Part shown: one piece after another, positions 7,973 to 15,906 of the stretch
Layout: each line of letters starts with the position of its first letter
Position numbering within the stretch: the stretch's first letter is position 1
Assembly: GCA_016214985.1 (NCBI GenBank)
Contig: JACRMM010000048.1
Coordinates: forward strand, 20,805 to 84,804
Source of the DNA: Deltaproteobacteria bacterium
GTDB lineage: Bacteria > Desulfobacterota > Deferrisomatia > Deferrisomatales > JACRMM01
Direction of reading: 5' to 3'
DNA: 64,000 nucleotides
Notes under the pieces: model-generated
What the model saw: only the letters and a program-made list of their open reading frames with translations
Told to the model about the DNA's origin: nothing
Database searches by the model: none
Translations under genes and position numbers: made by a program

Positions 7973-8080
7973 GCTTCCAGCTTCCTAGCTTTCCATCTTT
8001 CCAGCTTCCTAGCTTTCCATCTTTCCAGCTTTCCATCTTTCCAGCTTTCCAGCCTCCTAGCCTCCTAGCCTCCTAGCTTC
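7973..8080. repeat. CTTTCCAGC / CTTCCTAGC repeat island
   Basis: The stretch holds about eleven degenerate copies of an 8-9-base unit (CTTCCAG, CTTCCTAG, CTTTCCAT, CCTCCTAG). The last copies encode the C-terminal residues of the ATPase gene to the right. Confidence 0.85.
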
Positions 8081-9697
8081 CTCGCCTCTCTCAACAAACG
8101 TCCCAAAAAACGCCTCGTACTGCTTCTTCACCCCTTCGATTACCCGCAGGAGATCCGCCGTCAGGTGTTCCATGGCGTCGCGATGTGTGGTGAAGGAACC
8201 GGCGCGCCCGTTGGGCTTTTCCAGGAAGTAATTGGCGCCGGCGGCGAAGATCCGTCTCCTCAGGGTGGAGAGATCCAGGTCGCTCAGGTAGATGCGGGGC
8301 ACGTGGGGGAGCTCCTCGGAGATCCGCGCGACCCTCTCCACATTGGACGAGTCGTCCTGCTCGGCGCCCAGTACCGCCACCGTGAACCACCCCGAACGGC
8401 TGCCGTCTCGGAGGGCCTCGGAAAAGGCTCGATAGTCCCGGTGGACCTCGGCGTCGATCCGGCTCGCCTCGAAGGCCTCGGCCAGGGCATTCTGAATTCG
8501 AGGGTCCGGGTCGTAGGCGTGCACCCGCAGGGCAGGGAAGCGGACCGCGCCGCCCACGGTCTCTCTCCGCACCCGCTCGAGCTGATCCAGGCGCTTCTTC
8601 CACTCGCCCTTGAGCTGGGTCACGCGCTCCCTGAACTCCTCCTCGCGCTTTTCGACATCGGCGACCCGGCGCGCCACCTCGAGCTCGCGGGACCTCAGGT
8701 CGCCCTCCTTCTTGGCGAGGTACCCCGCTCTCTCGGCCGTGCGACCCGGTCCAGGTCCGGGGACCGGCTCCCGGACCGCCTGAACCGTCACGGAGTCGAA
8801 CCGCGCCTCAAGGGCGGCAACCTTCGCCCGAAGCTCTGCGTCCGCGTCTCGGGTCGCCGGCTCCGGGGGCGGCGCCTTCCCCTGCTGGTCCCGGGAGATC
8901 TGCGCCGCGACCTCAGCCACGATCGCATCGCCGATGATCCGCGTCTCGGCCACGTAGGCGTGAAGGAGCGCCGCATCACACAAGACGTTGATGAGGCGAG
9001 GAATGCCGCCGGTGGCCACGTGGATCGCGGGAATCACCTCCTCGGGGAAGACCGGCGCCTTCTCGGGATCCCGGCATACTTTGGAGAGGCGGTGGCGGAC
9101 GTACTCGGCGACCTCCCCCGGCGTAAGGGCCCCCAGGTGATACCGGACCGTGGTGCGCTGCCGCAACTGCTCGAGCTCCGGGGACTCGATGAGGGTTCGC
9201 AGCCCCGGCTGTCCCACGAGGATGATGTGGAGGAGCTTCGCCTTCTCAGTCTCGAGGTTCGAGAGCATCCGCACGCCCTCGAGGCTCGACACGCCCAGGT
9301 CTTGCGCCTCGTCCACGAGGAGCACGCAGCTTCGCCCCTCGCGGAACCGCTCGATCAGGAAGTCGTTCAGGTTGGAGAGGAGAGAGGCCGTGCCGAGCCC
9401 CTCGGCGGTGAGCCCGAAATCTCGGAGGATCAGCTCAAGAAGCTCTTTGTAGGACACGTGGGTGTTGGTGACCTGGCTCAGCACCACGTTGTCCCCGAGG
9501 TTCGCGATCAGCGCGCGAAGCAGCGTCGTCTTCCCGGAGCCAACCTCTCCCGTGATCATGACGAACCCGCTCTTCGCCTCCACCCCGTACGTCAGGTGCG
9601 CCAACGCCTCCCGGTGCCCCCGGCTCAGGTACAGGAAGTCCGGGTCCGGCGTCAGGTTGAACGGCTTTTCGGAAAGGTCGAAGAACTTACGGTACAT
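8057..9697 (-). CDS. ExeA-like AAA+ ATPase of the exosortase/EPS locus, with receiver-like C-terminus
   Basis: The N-terminal 280 or so residues form an ExeA/GspA-like AAA+ domain: YRKFFDLSEKPFNLTPDPDF, Walker A GEVGSGKTT, Walker B VLLVDEAQDL and sensor GGIPRLINVLCD. This matches the putative secretion ATPase of PEP-CTERM loci (TIGR03015). A coiled coil follows (about residues 310-400), then a domain of about 140 residues starting RVHAYDPDPRIQNAL that looks like a degenerate response-regulator receiver, without an obvious phosphorylatable Asp. The start MYRKFF at 9697 is chosen; the longer frame to 9802 reads repeat and a 58-bp element. It is likely a peripheral membrane energiser or regulator of polysaccharide export. 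Confidence 0.9.
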   Translation of the reverse strand: MYRKFFDLSEKPFNLTPDPDFLYLSRGHREALAHLTYGVEAKSGFVMITGEVGSGKTTLLRALIANLGDNVVLSQVTNTHVSYKELLELILRDFGLTAEGLGTASLLSNLNDFLIERFREGRSCVLLVDEAQDLGVSSLEGVRMLSNLETEKAKLLHIILVGQPGLRTLIESPELEQLRQRTTVRYHLGALTPGEVAEYVRHRLSKVCRDPEKAPVFPEEVIPAIHVATGGIPRLINVLCDAALLHAYVAETRIIGDAIVAEVAAQISRDQQGKAPPPEPATRDADAELRAKVAALEARFDSVTVQAVREPVPGPGPGRTAERAGYLAKKEGDLRSRELEVARRVADVEKREEEFRERVTQLKGEWKKRLDQLERVRRETVGGAVRFPALRVHAYDPDPRIQNALAEAFEASRIDAEVHRDYRAFSEALRDGSRSGWFTVAVLGAEQDDSSNVERVARISEELPHVPRIYLSDLDLSTLRRRIFAAGANYFLEKPNGRAGSFTTHRDAMEHLTADLLRVIEGVKKQYEAFFGTFVERGEEARRLGG

Positions 9698-9731
9698 AAG
9701 AGTTCCCAGTTCAGGGTTCCGACTTCCCAGT

Positions 9732-9789
9732 TTATCCCCAGGATGGGGTGTATCCCGCGGGCCCATGGACGGGCAGGAGCGGGGCCCAG
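9732..9789. repeat. 58-bp dispersed repeat, copy A
   Basis: This 58-base element begins TTATCCCCAGGATGGGGTGT and ends GAGCGGGGCCCAG. It recurs in the same orientation at 11576-11633 with one visible mismatch (T for C near the middle). It contains a small CCCC-AGGAT-GGGG hairpin and two GGGCCC palindromes. Confidence 0.9.
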
Positions 9790-9811
9790 TGTCGAGTTCC
9801 AAGTTCAGCGG

Positions 9812-9945
9812 TGCCAGCCTTCTAGCCTTCTAGCCTTCTAGCCTTCTAGCCTTCTAGCCTTCTAGCCTTCTAGCCTTCTAGCCTTCTAGCCTTCTAGCCT
9901 TCTAGCCTTCTAGCCCTCTAGCGTACTAGCGTCCTAGCGTCCTAG
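9812..9945. repeat. CCTTCTAG 8-bp tandem array
   Basis: About thirteen near-perfect copies of CCTTCTAG in tandem are followed by CCCTCTAG, CGTACTAG and CGTCCTAG variants. The array fills the spacer between the ATPase gene and the sugar transferase. The 8-base period cannot keep one reading frame, and no gene is seen in it. Confidence 0.95.
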
Positions 9946-9949
9946 CTTT

Positions 9950-11338
9950 CTACCTCCCCTTCCCGAACAACACTACCTTCACCGTCTCGAAGATGATGCT
10001 GAGATCCATCCAGAAGCCCATCCTCTTGATGTAGTAGAGGTCGTAGCGGAGCTTCTCGAGAGCGTCTTCGACGGTGGAACCGTAGCTGTACTTAACCTGG
10101 GCGAGGCCGGTGACGCCAGGCCTGACGGAGTGGCGCTCAATGTAGTATGGAACTTGAGCCGCCAGCTGGTCCACGAAGAACGGCCGCTCCGGCCGGGGTC
10201 CCACGAAGCTCATCTCTCCTCGGAAGACGCTGATGAGCTGGGGGATCTCGTCGATCCGGGTCTTTCGGATAAAGCTCCCTACCCTCGTCACCCTCGGATC
10301 CTGCTCGGCGGCCCAGACGGGCCCGGTCGAGGTCTCGGCGTCCTGACACATCGAGCGGAACTTGAGGACTTCGAAGATGCGGCCGCCCTTGCCTACCCGC
10401 TCCTGCCGGAAGAACACCGGTCCGGGCGAGTCGAGCTTGATCAGGAGGGGAAAGACCGCCCAGACCGGCAGGGCCACGATCATGCCCACGCCGCTGGCCA
10501 GGAAGTCGACAAGACGCTTCAGGAGCACGGTCAGGCGCCGCTTCGAGAAGCCGTCGGAGAAGATGAGGTCGCTCGGCTTCAAGTACTCCACGAGCATGCG
10601 GCCGGCGAGCTGCTCGTAGCAGGCGCAGCCATCCTCCACCCGACACCCCGAGAGCCGAAGCTCGAGGAGCTCGCGGACCGGGAACTTGCCCCTGCGCTCC
10701 GCGATCGCCACGACCACCCGGTCCACGTCGGCTCGGCGACCGTGGCGTAGAATCTCGTCGAACCCCCCAAGGATCGGCGGCAGCCCCTCCGGGGTGGCCG
10801 CCGCGATAGCCGGATCGGCGGCAAGGCAGCCGACCACTTGGAACCCGAGCGTCCTTCGAGTCAGTGACTCGCCGTACACCTTGCGTGCCAGGTCTCCGGC
10901 CCCGACCAGGAGGATTCGCACCGAGAGCCCACGACTCGACAAGACGGCGGCGTAAGCGACCCGCCAGAGGACGACCACACCGAGGCCGATCGCGACGAAG
11001 AGGAGGAACACCCCCCGCCCCAGAATCAAACTCGGGTAAACGTAGTACAAAAGCGCGAGCGCGATGCTCGCAATCCCCATCCCCTTGAGCAGACCGATGA
11101 ACAGCTCCCGGCGGCTGTTGAGGGCCTGGGGCTCGTAGAGGTCCGTGTAGTAGAACGAGAGCTGGGTGATGCTGACGACCAGGGCCATACGCAGCCCTTG
11201 ACCGGGCTCCCGGAGTACGGTCCCCACCTCGGGGCCGAAGCGCACCGCCATGGCGGCCAGAAGGGCCAGGAGCACGATCCCCCCCTCCGAGACCAGCAAG
11301 GTCAGGTGGCGGGCTGTGATCGTGCGGCGAAGGGGCAT
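9950..11338 (-). CDS. Priming sugar-phosphate transferase (polyprenyl-phosphate glycosyltransferase) of the EPS locus
   Basis: This 462-residue protein has about four N-terminal membrane segments, a Rossmann-like CoA-binding-type middle region (ILLVGAGDLARKVY) and a C-terminal bacterial sugar transferase domain with the signatures KRLVDFLASG, KFRSM, TRIDEIPQL and GPRPERP. This is the layout of WbaP/EpsB-type enzymes that move a sugar phosphate onto undecaprenyl phosphate to start each repeat unit; the exosortase A-associated subfamily is TIGR03013. It acts at the cytoplasmic face of the inner membrane. It lies downstream of the tyrosine kinase gene across a repeat-filled spacer of about 300 bases, so it may have its own promoter, but none was recognised in the repeats. 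Confidence 0.93.
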   Translation of the reverse strand: MPLRRTITARHLTLLVSEGGIVLLALLAAMAVRFGPEVGTVLREPGQGLRMALVVSITQLSFYYTDLYEPQALNSRRELFIGLLKGMGIASIALALLYYVYPSLILGRGVFLLFVAIGLGVVVLWRVAYAAVLSSRGLSVRILLVGAGDLARKVYGESLTRRTLGFQVVGCLAADPAIAAATPEGLPPILGGFDEILRHGRRADVDRVVVAIAERRGKFPVRELLELRLSGCRVEDGCACYEQLAGRMLVEYLKPSDLIFSDGFSKRRLTVLLKRLVDFLASGVGMIVALPVWAVFPLLIKLDSPGPVFFRQERVGKGGRIFEVLKFRSMCQDAETSTGPVWAAEQDPRVTRVGSFIRKTRIDEIPQLISVFRGEMSFVGPRPERPFFVDQLAAQVPYYIERHSVRPGVTGLAQVKYSYGSTVEDALEKLRYDLYYIKRMGFWMDLSIIFETVKVVLFGKGR

Positions 11339-11645
11339 GGGAGCGTTGGGCGGCTAGGCGGCTAGGCGGCTAGGCCGCTGGGCCGCTGGGCCGCTGGGCC
11401 GCTGGGCCGCTGGGCCGCTGGGCCGCCGAACCCCGAATCAGATCTCGGTGCGTTGCTCTCATGATCGCTTCCTCGCTGTTTCCGGGTTCCCAGTTCCCAG
11501 TTCCCAGTTCCCAGTTCCCAGTTCCGAGTTCTAGGATCCAGCATCCTAGCTTCCTAGCTTCCCAGCTTCCTAGCCTTATCCCCAGGATGGGGTGTATCCC
11601 GCGGGCCCACGGACGGGCAGGAGCGGGGCCCAGCCTCCCAGCTTT
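11339..11645. repeat. Compound repeat island: (GGCTAGGC), (GGGCCGCT), (TTCCCAG), (CTTCCTAG) and the 58-bp element
   Basis: This gene-free stretch of 307 bases is nearly all repeats. It holds GGCTAGGC units at about 11345-11375, GGGCCGCT units at about 11376-11425, six TTCCCAG units at about 11480-11525, CTTCCTAG units at about 11542-11575, and copy B of the 58-bp element at 11576-11633. No promoter or terminator can be made out. Confidence 0.9.
11576..11633. repeat. 58-bp dispersed repeat, copy B
   Basis: This is a direct copy of 9732-9789, with CAC in place of CAT as the only visible difference. Both copies lie just downstream of short-period repeats in gene spacers of the same strand. Confidence 0.9.
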
Positions 11646-12545
11646 CTAGCGCTGCTTCGGCTTCGCCTCCTCGTACGAGCTGTAGTAGTAATACCCCTTC
11701 TTGTACGAGTAACCGTGTCCCGGCTCTTCGGCCCGGTTTAGGATCGTCCCGAGCACCTTGCCGGGCGGCAGCGATTCCGCCGACTGCTGGACCATGTGCT
11801 TCAGGGTCTTGCCGGCACGGATGACCATGAGAACTCCATCGACGAATTCCACCAGGAAGTTAACATCGCTGATGGGGTGAATCGGGGGCGTGTCGACGAT
11901 CACATAGTCGAAACGGCCGCGGGCTGCGGCCAGGAACGCCGCGAACTCCGGGCTGGCGAGGAGCTCCGCCGGGTGGCCCTCGGCGTTGCCCGCGGTGACC
12001 ACCTGGAGGCCGAAGAAGGGCGTGCGCCGCACAATGTCCTCTTCCGAGGCGGCGCCCTGCAGGTAGTCGGACAACCCGGGAGAGAGGGGGAGGTCCAAGA
12101 GGGCGTGGACGTTCGGTCTCCGAAAATCCGCGTCGACGAGCAAGACGTCACGGTTTGCATTCCCGGCCATGACCAGCGCGAGGTTCACGGCCGTCACGCT
12201 CTTCCCTTCGCCCTTGACCGCGCTGGTAATCGCCAGAACCTGCGCGGTGGTCGTTGCATTGAGCCGCTCCAGGCGACTGCGGAGCGATCGATACTGCTCC
12301 ACGACGACGGACCGCGGCTCGCGGAGCGCGAAGATGCGAGAATCGACGCCCTGCACCGCCCGTGGATCGAGCGTCACAGCCTCCCGCAAGATGGGTGCCC
12401 CATTGCGCTTCCGGCGCTCGGGGCCCTTTCCGCCCTCGCTCCCGTCCGCTGGGGCATGGCGGCCCCGCTCCTCCAGAGCAACCGTCGTGCTCTCGAGGAT
12501 GCCCTCTCGCTTGGCCTTCTCCAACGCCTCGATGATCTTGCTCAT
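11646..12545 (-). CDS. EPS tyrosine autokinase (BY-kinase), exosortase-locus type
   Basis: This 299-residue cytoplasmic kinase begins MSKIIEALEKAKREG, the usual start of the exosortase A-associated tyrosine kinase subfamily (TIGR03018). Walker A (SAVKGEGKSVTAVN) and Walker A' (VLLVDADFRRP) are present, and Walker B is YVIVDTPP. A tyrosine-rich tail (GYSYKKGYYYYSSYEE) is the expected autophosphorylation cluster. Such kinases act with the chain-length protein to control polymer length and export. It follows the chain-length gene after 19 bases on the same strand, so the two form an operon, in the split arrangement in which kinase and transmembrane activator are separate proteins. Confidence 0.94.
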   Translation of the reverse strand: MSKIIEALEKAKREGILESTTVALEERGRHAPADGSEGGKGPERRKRNGAPILREAVTLDPRAVQGVDSRIFALREPRSVVVEQYRSLRSRLERLNATTTAQVLAITSAVKGEGKSVTAVNLALVMAGNANRDVLLVDADFRRPNVHALLDLPLSPGLSDYLQGAASEEDIVRRTPFFGLQVVTAGNAEGHPAELLASPEFAAFLAAARGRFDYVIVDTPPIHPISDVNFLVEFVDGVLMVIRAGKTLKHMVQQSAESLPPGKVLGTILNRAEEPGHGYSYKKGYYYYSSYEEAKPKQR

Positions 12546-12564
12546 CCGTAAGCTCGGCTCCTCT

Positions 12565-14313
12565 TCATCGCGTCGTCGTCCAGTAGGTGTTCTGGACCTT
12601 GGTGTAGAAATCTCCGAAGGCCTGAGGCAGGGGCTTTACGGCCAGGTGCACGGCCAGGGCCGCTACGAGCACGGTCCCTGCCGCCACGCCGGCTCCCCAG
12701 ACCCGAAGCTTGCGCGCGCGAACCCGATCCTCGTCGGTAACGATTTCCGGGATCACGCCCAGGACCGGAAGGCCCACAAGGGATTCGAGCTCGTCTCTCG
12801 ACCGAACAGCGGGGATCAGGAAGTCGAGCACGAAGACCACCCCCGCCCCCAGCATTGCACCGCCACCCATCCCTCCCAGTGAGATCCCGATGCGATTGGG
12901 CCAGAAGGGCTTCTCGGGCAGGTTCGCCGGGTCTACGATCCGAAACTGCTCACCCTTCTGCTTGCGCTCCATGTTCTCCGAGAGGTCGGCCTCGAGCTTC
13001 TTGTTGGTCAGGTCCTCGAGGACCGCCTTCATATTCGTATACCCTTCGCTCAGCTGCTTCATCTGCAGCTCTCGGGCCGGCGCAGCCCCGATCCGAGCTT
13101 GGTAGGTTTCGACCGCCCTCTGAAGACTCTGGTTCTCGACCACGAGCCGCACCGCGTCCGCCTCGCTCCGTGCGATATCGGTCTTCAGTTGGTAGTAGGC
13201 AGGCGGGTACTCGACGTGCACGTCCGTTTCGACGTTGGCCGAAGTTCGTTGCGACGCCTCACTCGCCGGCGAGTCCGCGGGAATGAGCCCCGGCCCGGGT
13301 TGCGCCCTCTCCTTCGACATCTGCGACCGAAGGCGCTTGACGTTGGCAGCGAGCCGCACCACATCAGGGTGCCGATCCGTGTGCGTGGCCCGAAGCGACG
13401 CCAGTTCCTCCTCTTGCCGGTCCAACTCCCGCTCGAGGGCAGTGGGCGGGGGGGCGTCTGGGGGCCGCCTCACGCTCCCCTCTCGCCGCACGGCCGCCAA
13501 CTCGCGATCCCGAGCGAACTGTGCCTTGGCTTGGGCCGTCAGCCGTTCCCGTTCGTCCTGCACCCTCTTCTCCATGTCCGCCATCTGCTGCTGCAGCAGG
13601 ACCTTCCGGTCCTTCGCGGCGTTGATGCTTTGGGTGTTCATCTGGAGTCGATTCTGCAGCTCGTTGAGACGGGCCTGATTGCTCGCGAGCTGATCGTTCA
13701 GTTCGTTCATGAACTTCTTCTTGAACTCGTAGATCTCCTGTTCCTTCTGCTGCACGGCTCCTTTGTACCGGTCGATCTCGTCGGCCAGGAACTGGCTGGT
13801 CCCGATCGCCTGCTGCTCTCGATCCTTCAGGTTCTCCTCGATGAACAGGCCCGCCAGCCGGTTCGTCACGACCATGGCTGTCCTGGGGTCGGCGTCGACG
13901 TAGGATACTTCGAACGACTCCCCGACCCGGCCGGAGCGGTTGAGGTCGATCGAGACCCTCTTCCGCATCAAATTGACGATTTCTTCAGATGAATAGTTTT
14001 GGTTCTTTTCTCCAAGAAACAGACTGAATTCTGAAATGATCTGCTCTAAAGCAGTACGGCTCAGTATCTGTTGCGAAATCGTATTGAGACGTTCTCGTAG
14101 GTCAGTAGTCACAGTGGACGAAACATACTTTTCTGGAACCTTTTGTGGAGTTACAAATATTAGAGTGCGAGATCTGAACTTGTTCGGCAGCGTGACGCTG
14201 TAAAGGGTCGCTGTCAGTCCGGCCACGGCAGCGGGGACCAGGATGAACCATTTGCGGCTCAGGAGCGTGTTCAGGTACTTGAGAAGCTCAGTCTTCTGTG
14301 ATGTTTTGTCCAT
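12565..14313 (-). CDS. Polysaccharide chain-length determinant (Wzz-type), exosortase-locus type
   Basis: This 582-residue inner-membrane protein has the Wzz/PCP topology. One membrane segment is near residues 20-40 (WFILVPAAVAGLTATLYSV) and a second near 480-500. A long, largely coiled-coil periplasmic region separates them, followed by a third hydrophobic stretch near 545-565. It is expected to set polymer length and to activate the tyrosine kinase encoded directly downstream. The size and the neighbours match the TIGR03007 subfamily. The short gap to the barrel gene upstream (72 bases) holds no visible terminator. The bases near 13980-14160 are less GC-rich than the rest of the gene. Confidence 0.93.
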   Translation of the reverse strand: MDKTSQKTELLKYLNTLLSRKWFILVPAAVAGLTATLYSVTLPNKFRSRTLIFVTPQKVPEKYVSSTVTTDLRERLNTISQQILSRTALEQIISEFSLFLGEKNQNYSSEEIVNLMRKRVSIDLNRSGRVGESFEVSYVDADPRTAMVVTNRLAGLFIEENLKDREQQAIGTSQFLADEIDRYKGAVQQKEQEIYEFKKKFMNELNDQLASNQARLNELQNRLQMNTQSINAAKDRKVLLQQQMADMEKRVQDERERLTAQAKAQFARDRELAAVRREGSVRRPPDAPPPTALERELDRQEEELASLRATHTDRHPDVVRLAANVKRLRSQMSKERAQPGPGLIPADSPASEASQRTSANVETDVHVEYPPAYYQLKTDIARSEADAVRLVVENQSLQRAVETYQARIGAAPARELQMKQLSEGYTNMKAVLEDLTNKKLEADLSENMERKQKGEQFRIVDPANLPEKPFWPNRIGISLGGMGGGAMLGAGVVFVLDFLIPAVRSRDELESLVGLPVLGVIPEIVTDEDRVRARKLRVWGAGVAAGTVLVAALAVHLAVKPLPQAFGDFYTKVQNTYWTTTR

Positions 14314-14385
14314 GACCTTATCTTCGCTCAGGGTTGGAATTGGCTCACGCGCCGACGAGACAGTGCGGGAATTCTCCCCTCTCTT

Positions 14386-15906
14386 CTACCACTCGAACGT
14401 AACCGATGCCTCGACACGATTCTCTCGGTAGCTCGCGAGGTCGCTCTCGGCCGCCATCCTTTGCCGCTCGTGGGAGTACCGCACGGAGCCCGAGAGCCAT
14501 TCCAGGAACTGCGCGTGGAAGGAAATCCCGCCGCCGTAAAGCCAATAGTCGTCCTCGGTCTGGTCCTCATTCCGTCGGCTCAGTCTGGCCTCCGCCAATG
14601 CAAACGACCTCTGCCCCAGCCTCACGCGAAGCGATCCTGCTCCGCGGCCGACCCAGTAGTCGCCGGAGCCCGCCGCATCCAGCGACTCCCCCTTGGGGTA
14701 GCCCTCCTCGTACCCTCCCTCCAGATGGCCGTCCCAGCGTCGGGCCACCTGCGAATCCAGGGCCGCCCTGACCCGCCGGACGTCGGTGAGCTCGGTCCGC
14801 TCCGTACGAGAGCTCGGGAGCGCATACTCCAGCGCCTGGGACACTCCCAGGGTCGCCGTGGTATAGGCCGTGAAACGGTGAGAGAGGTCCGCGCCCCAGC
14901 TCCAAAACCTATCGGCCTCTCCGTGGCCGGGCACGAGCCACTGCATTCCTCCCCGCAGTCCGACGTCCGTCGTCGGGGAGAACGGTAGAGAGTACCCTAA
15001 CGTCGCACTGTGGAGCCAGTAGTCCGAGCCCTCGCTCGGATTTCCCCGGTCCACCGCATAGCCGAGCGACACCCGCTGTGGAGGGTTCTCGGGCGCGAAG
15101 CGCAAGACGTGCTCCCAGGTGATGTCGGCCCCGTGGTTGGTTCGATTGGCGTCGCCTCCCGTCTGCTCCCTGGCGTACCGGTACCCCCCGGAAAGGGTGT
15201 CCGTCGGCGCGAACTGGACCGCGAGGCGGGTAGCCGCCACGTGGGACCGGGTGTCCTCGCCCTCGGACTCGTCCGAGCGGTAGTGGCGGTAGTGAAACTG
15301 GTACGAGCTCGTGTTGCTCACGGCCTGCGAGGCCCGCCAGGAGTACTCGGCGTGGGCCGCGTAGTTGTCGAACCGGTTCTGGTAGGTGGAACGGACCCCC
15401 TCGGGTGCCGCGTCGACGCCGCTCTCGGCGCTTCGCGTCACGTCCCCGCCGCCGGAAAGACTCAGGTTGCGGGCCGCCTGCCAGCGCAGGGCCGCGGCCA
15501 GGGCGTCGCTCCGAAGGTCGCGGCCCTCCAGCGCGTCGCTTCGGTACAGGGGCTCGATATGGCGCGCCTCGAGGCTGCCGTCGAGCCTCGACGACCGGCG
15601 CAGCCACGAGAGCCCCACGTTTCCGTTCGCCAGAAACGCCTCCCTCGGATTCTCGGTCCGATCGATGTTGTCGCTGTACGTCCCGTCGCCCGTCACGCGC
15701 AGGGTCCACCGCGACAGGGCCCCTTCGGGGATCACGGTCTGAAGGTCCGGGACCCACCAGCCCTGGAACGAGGACCAGTATCGACCGACCTCGGCGTCGA
15801 ACGCCTCCGGGCTTCCGGCCGCCGGGGGGACCGCCGCCCATGCCGACGATGTGAGCAGAAGCGTGGAAGCGAGACAAACAACGCGGGCCGCCGCCTCAGG
15901 GAACAA
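14386..15906 (-). CDS. Outer-membrane beta-barrel protein of the EPS locus
   Basis: This 506-residue protein has a signal peptide (hydrophobic stretch VVCLASTLLLTSSAWA) and then alternating aromatic/polar strands throughout, ending in the aromatic VTFEW typical of outer-membrane barrels. Proteins of this size and position in exosortase A loci are annotated as PEP-CTERM locus outer-membrane proteins (TIGR03016-like), thought to help the polymer cross or attach to the outer membrane. The start ATG 15906 overlaps the end of the export-protein gene by 11 bases, so the two are translationally coupled. No enzymatic motif is seen, and the subfamily assignment is inferred from context. Confidence 0.82.
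   Translation of the reverse strand: MFPEAAARVVCLASTLLLTSSAWAAVPPAAGSPEAFDAEVGRYWSSFQGWWVPDLQTVIPEGALSRWTLRVTGDGTYSDNIDRTENPREAFLANGNVGLSWLRRSSRLDGSLEARHIEPLYRSDALEGRDLRSDALAAALRWQAARNLSLSGGGDVTRSAESGVDAAPEGVRSTYQNRFDNYAAHAEYSWRASQAVSNTSSYQFHYRHYRSDESEGEDTRSHVAATRLAVQFAPTDTLSGGYRYAREQTGGDANRTNHGADITWEHVLRFAPENPPQRVSLGYAVDRGNPSEGSDYWLHSATLGYSLPFSPTTDVGLRGGMQWLVPGHGEADRFWSWGADLSHRFTAYTTATLGVSQALEYALPSSRTERTELTDVRRVRAALDSQVARRWDGHLEGGYEEGYPKGESLDAAGSGDYWVGRGAGSLRVRLGQRSFALAEARLSRRNEDQTEDDYWLYGGGISFHAQFLEWLSGSVRYSHERQRMAAESDLASYRENRVEASVTFEW

Noticed and set aside
9812..9945. CRISPR-like regular array
   Set aside because: The unit is 8 bases with no spacers and no cas genes are near, so it is a simple tandem repeat.
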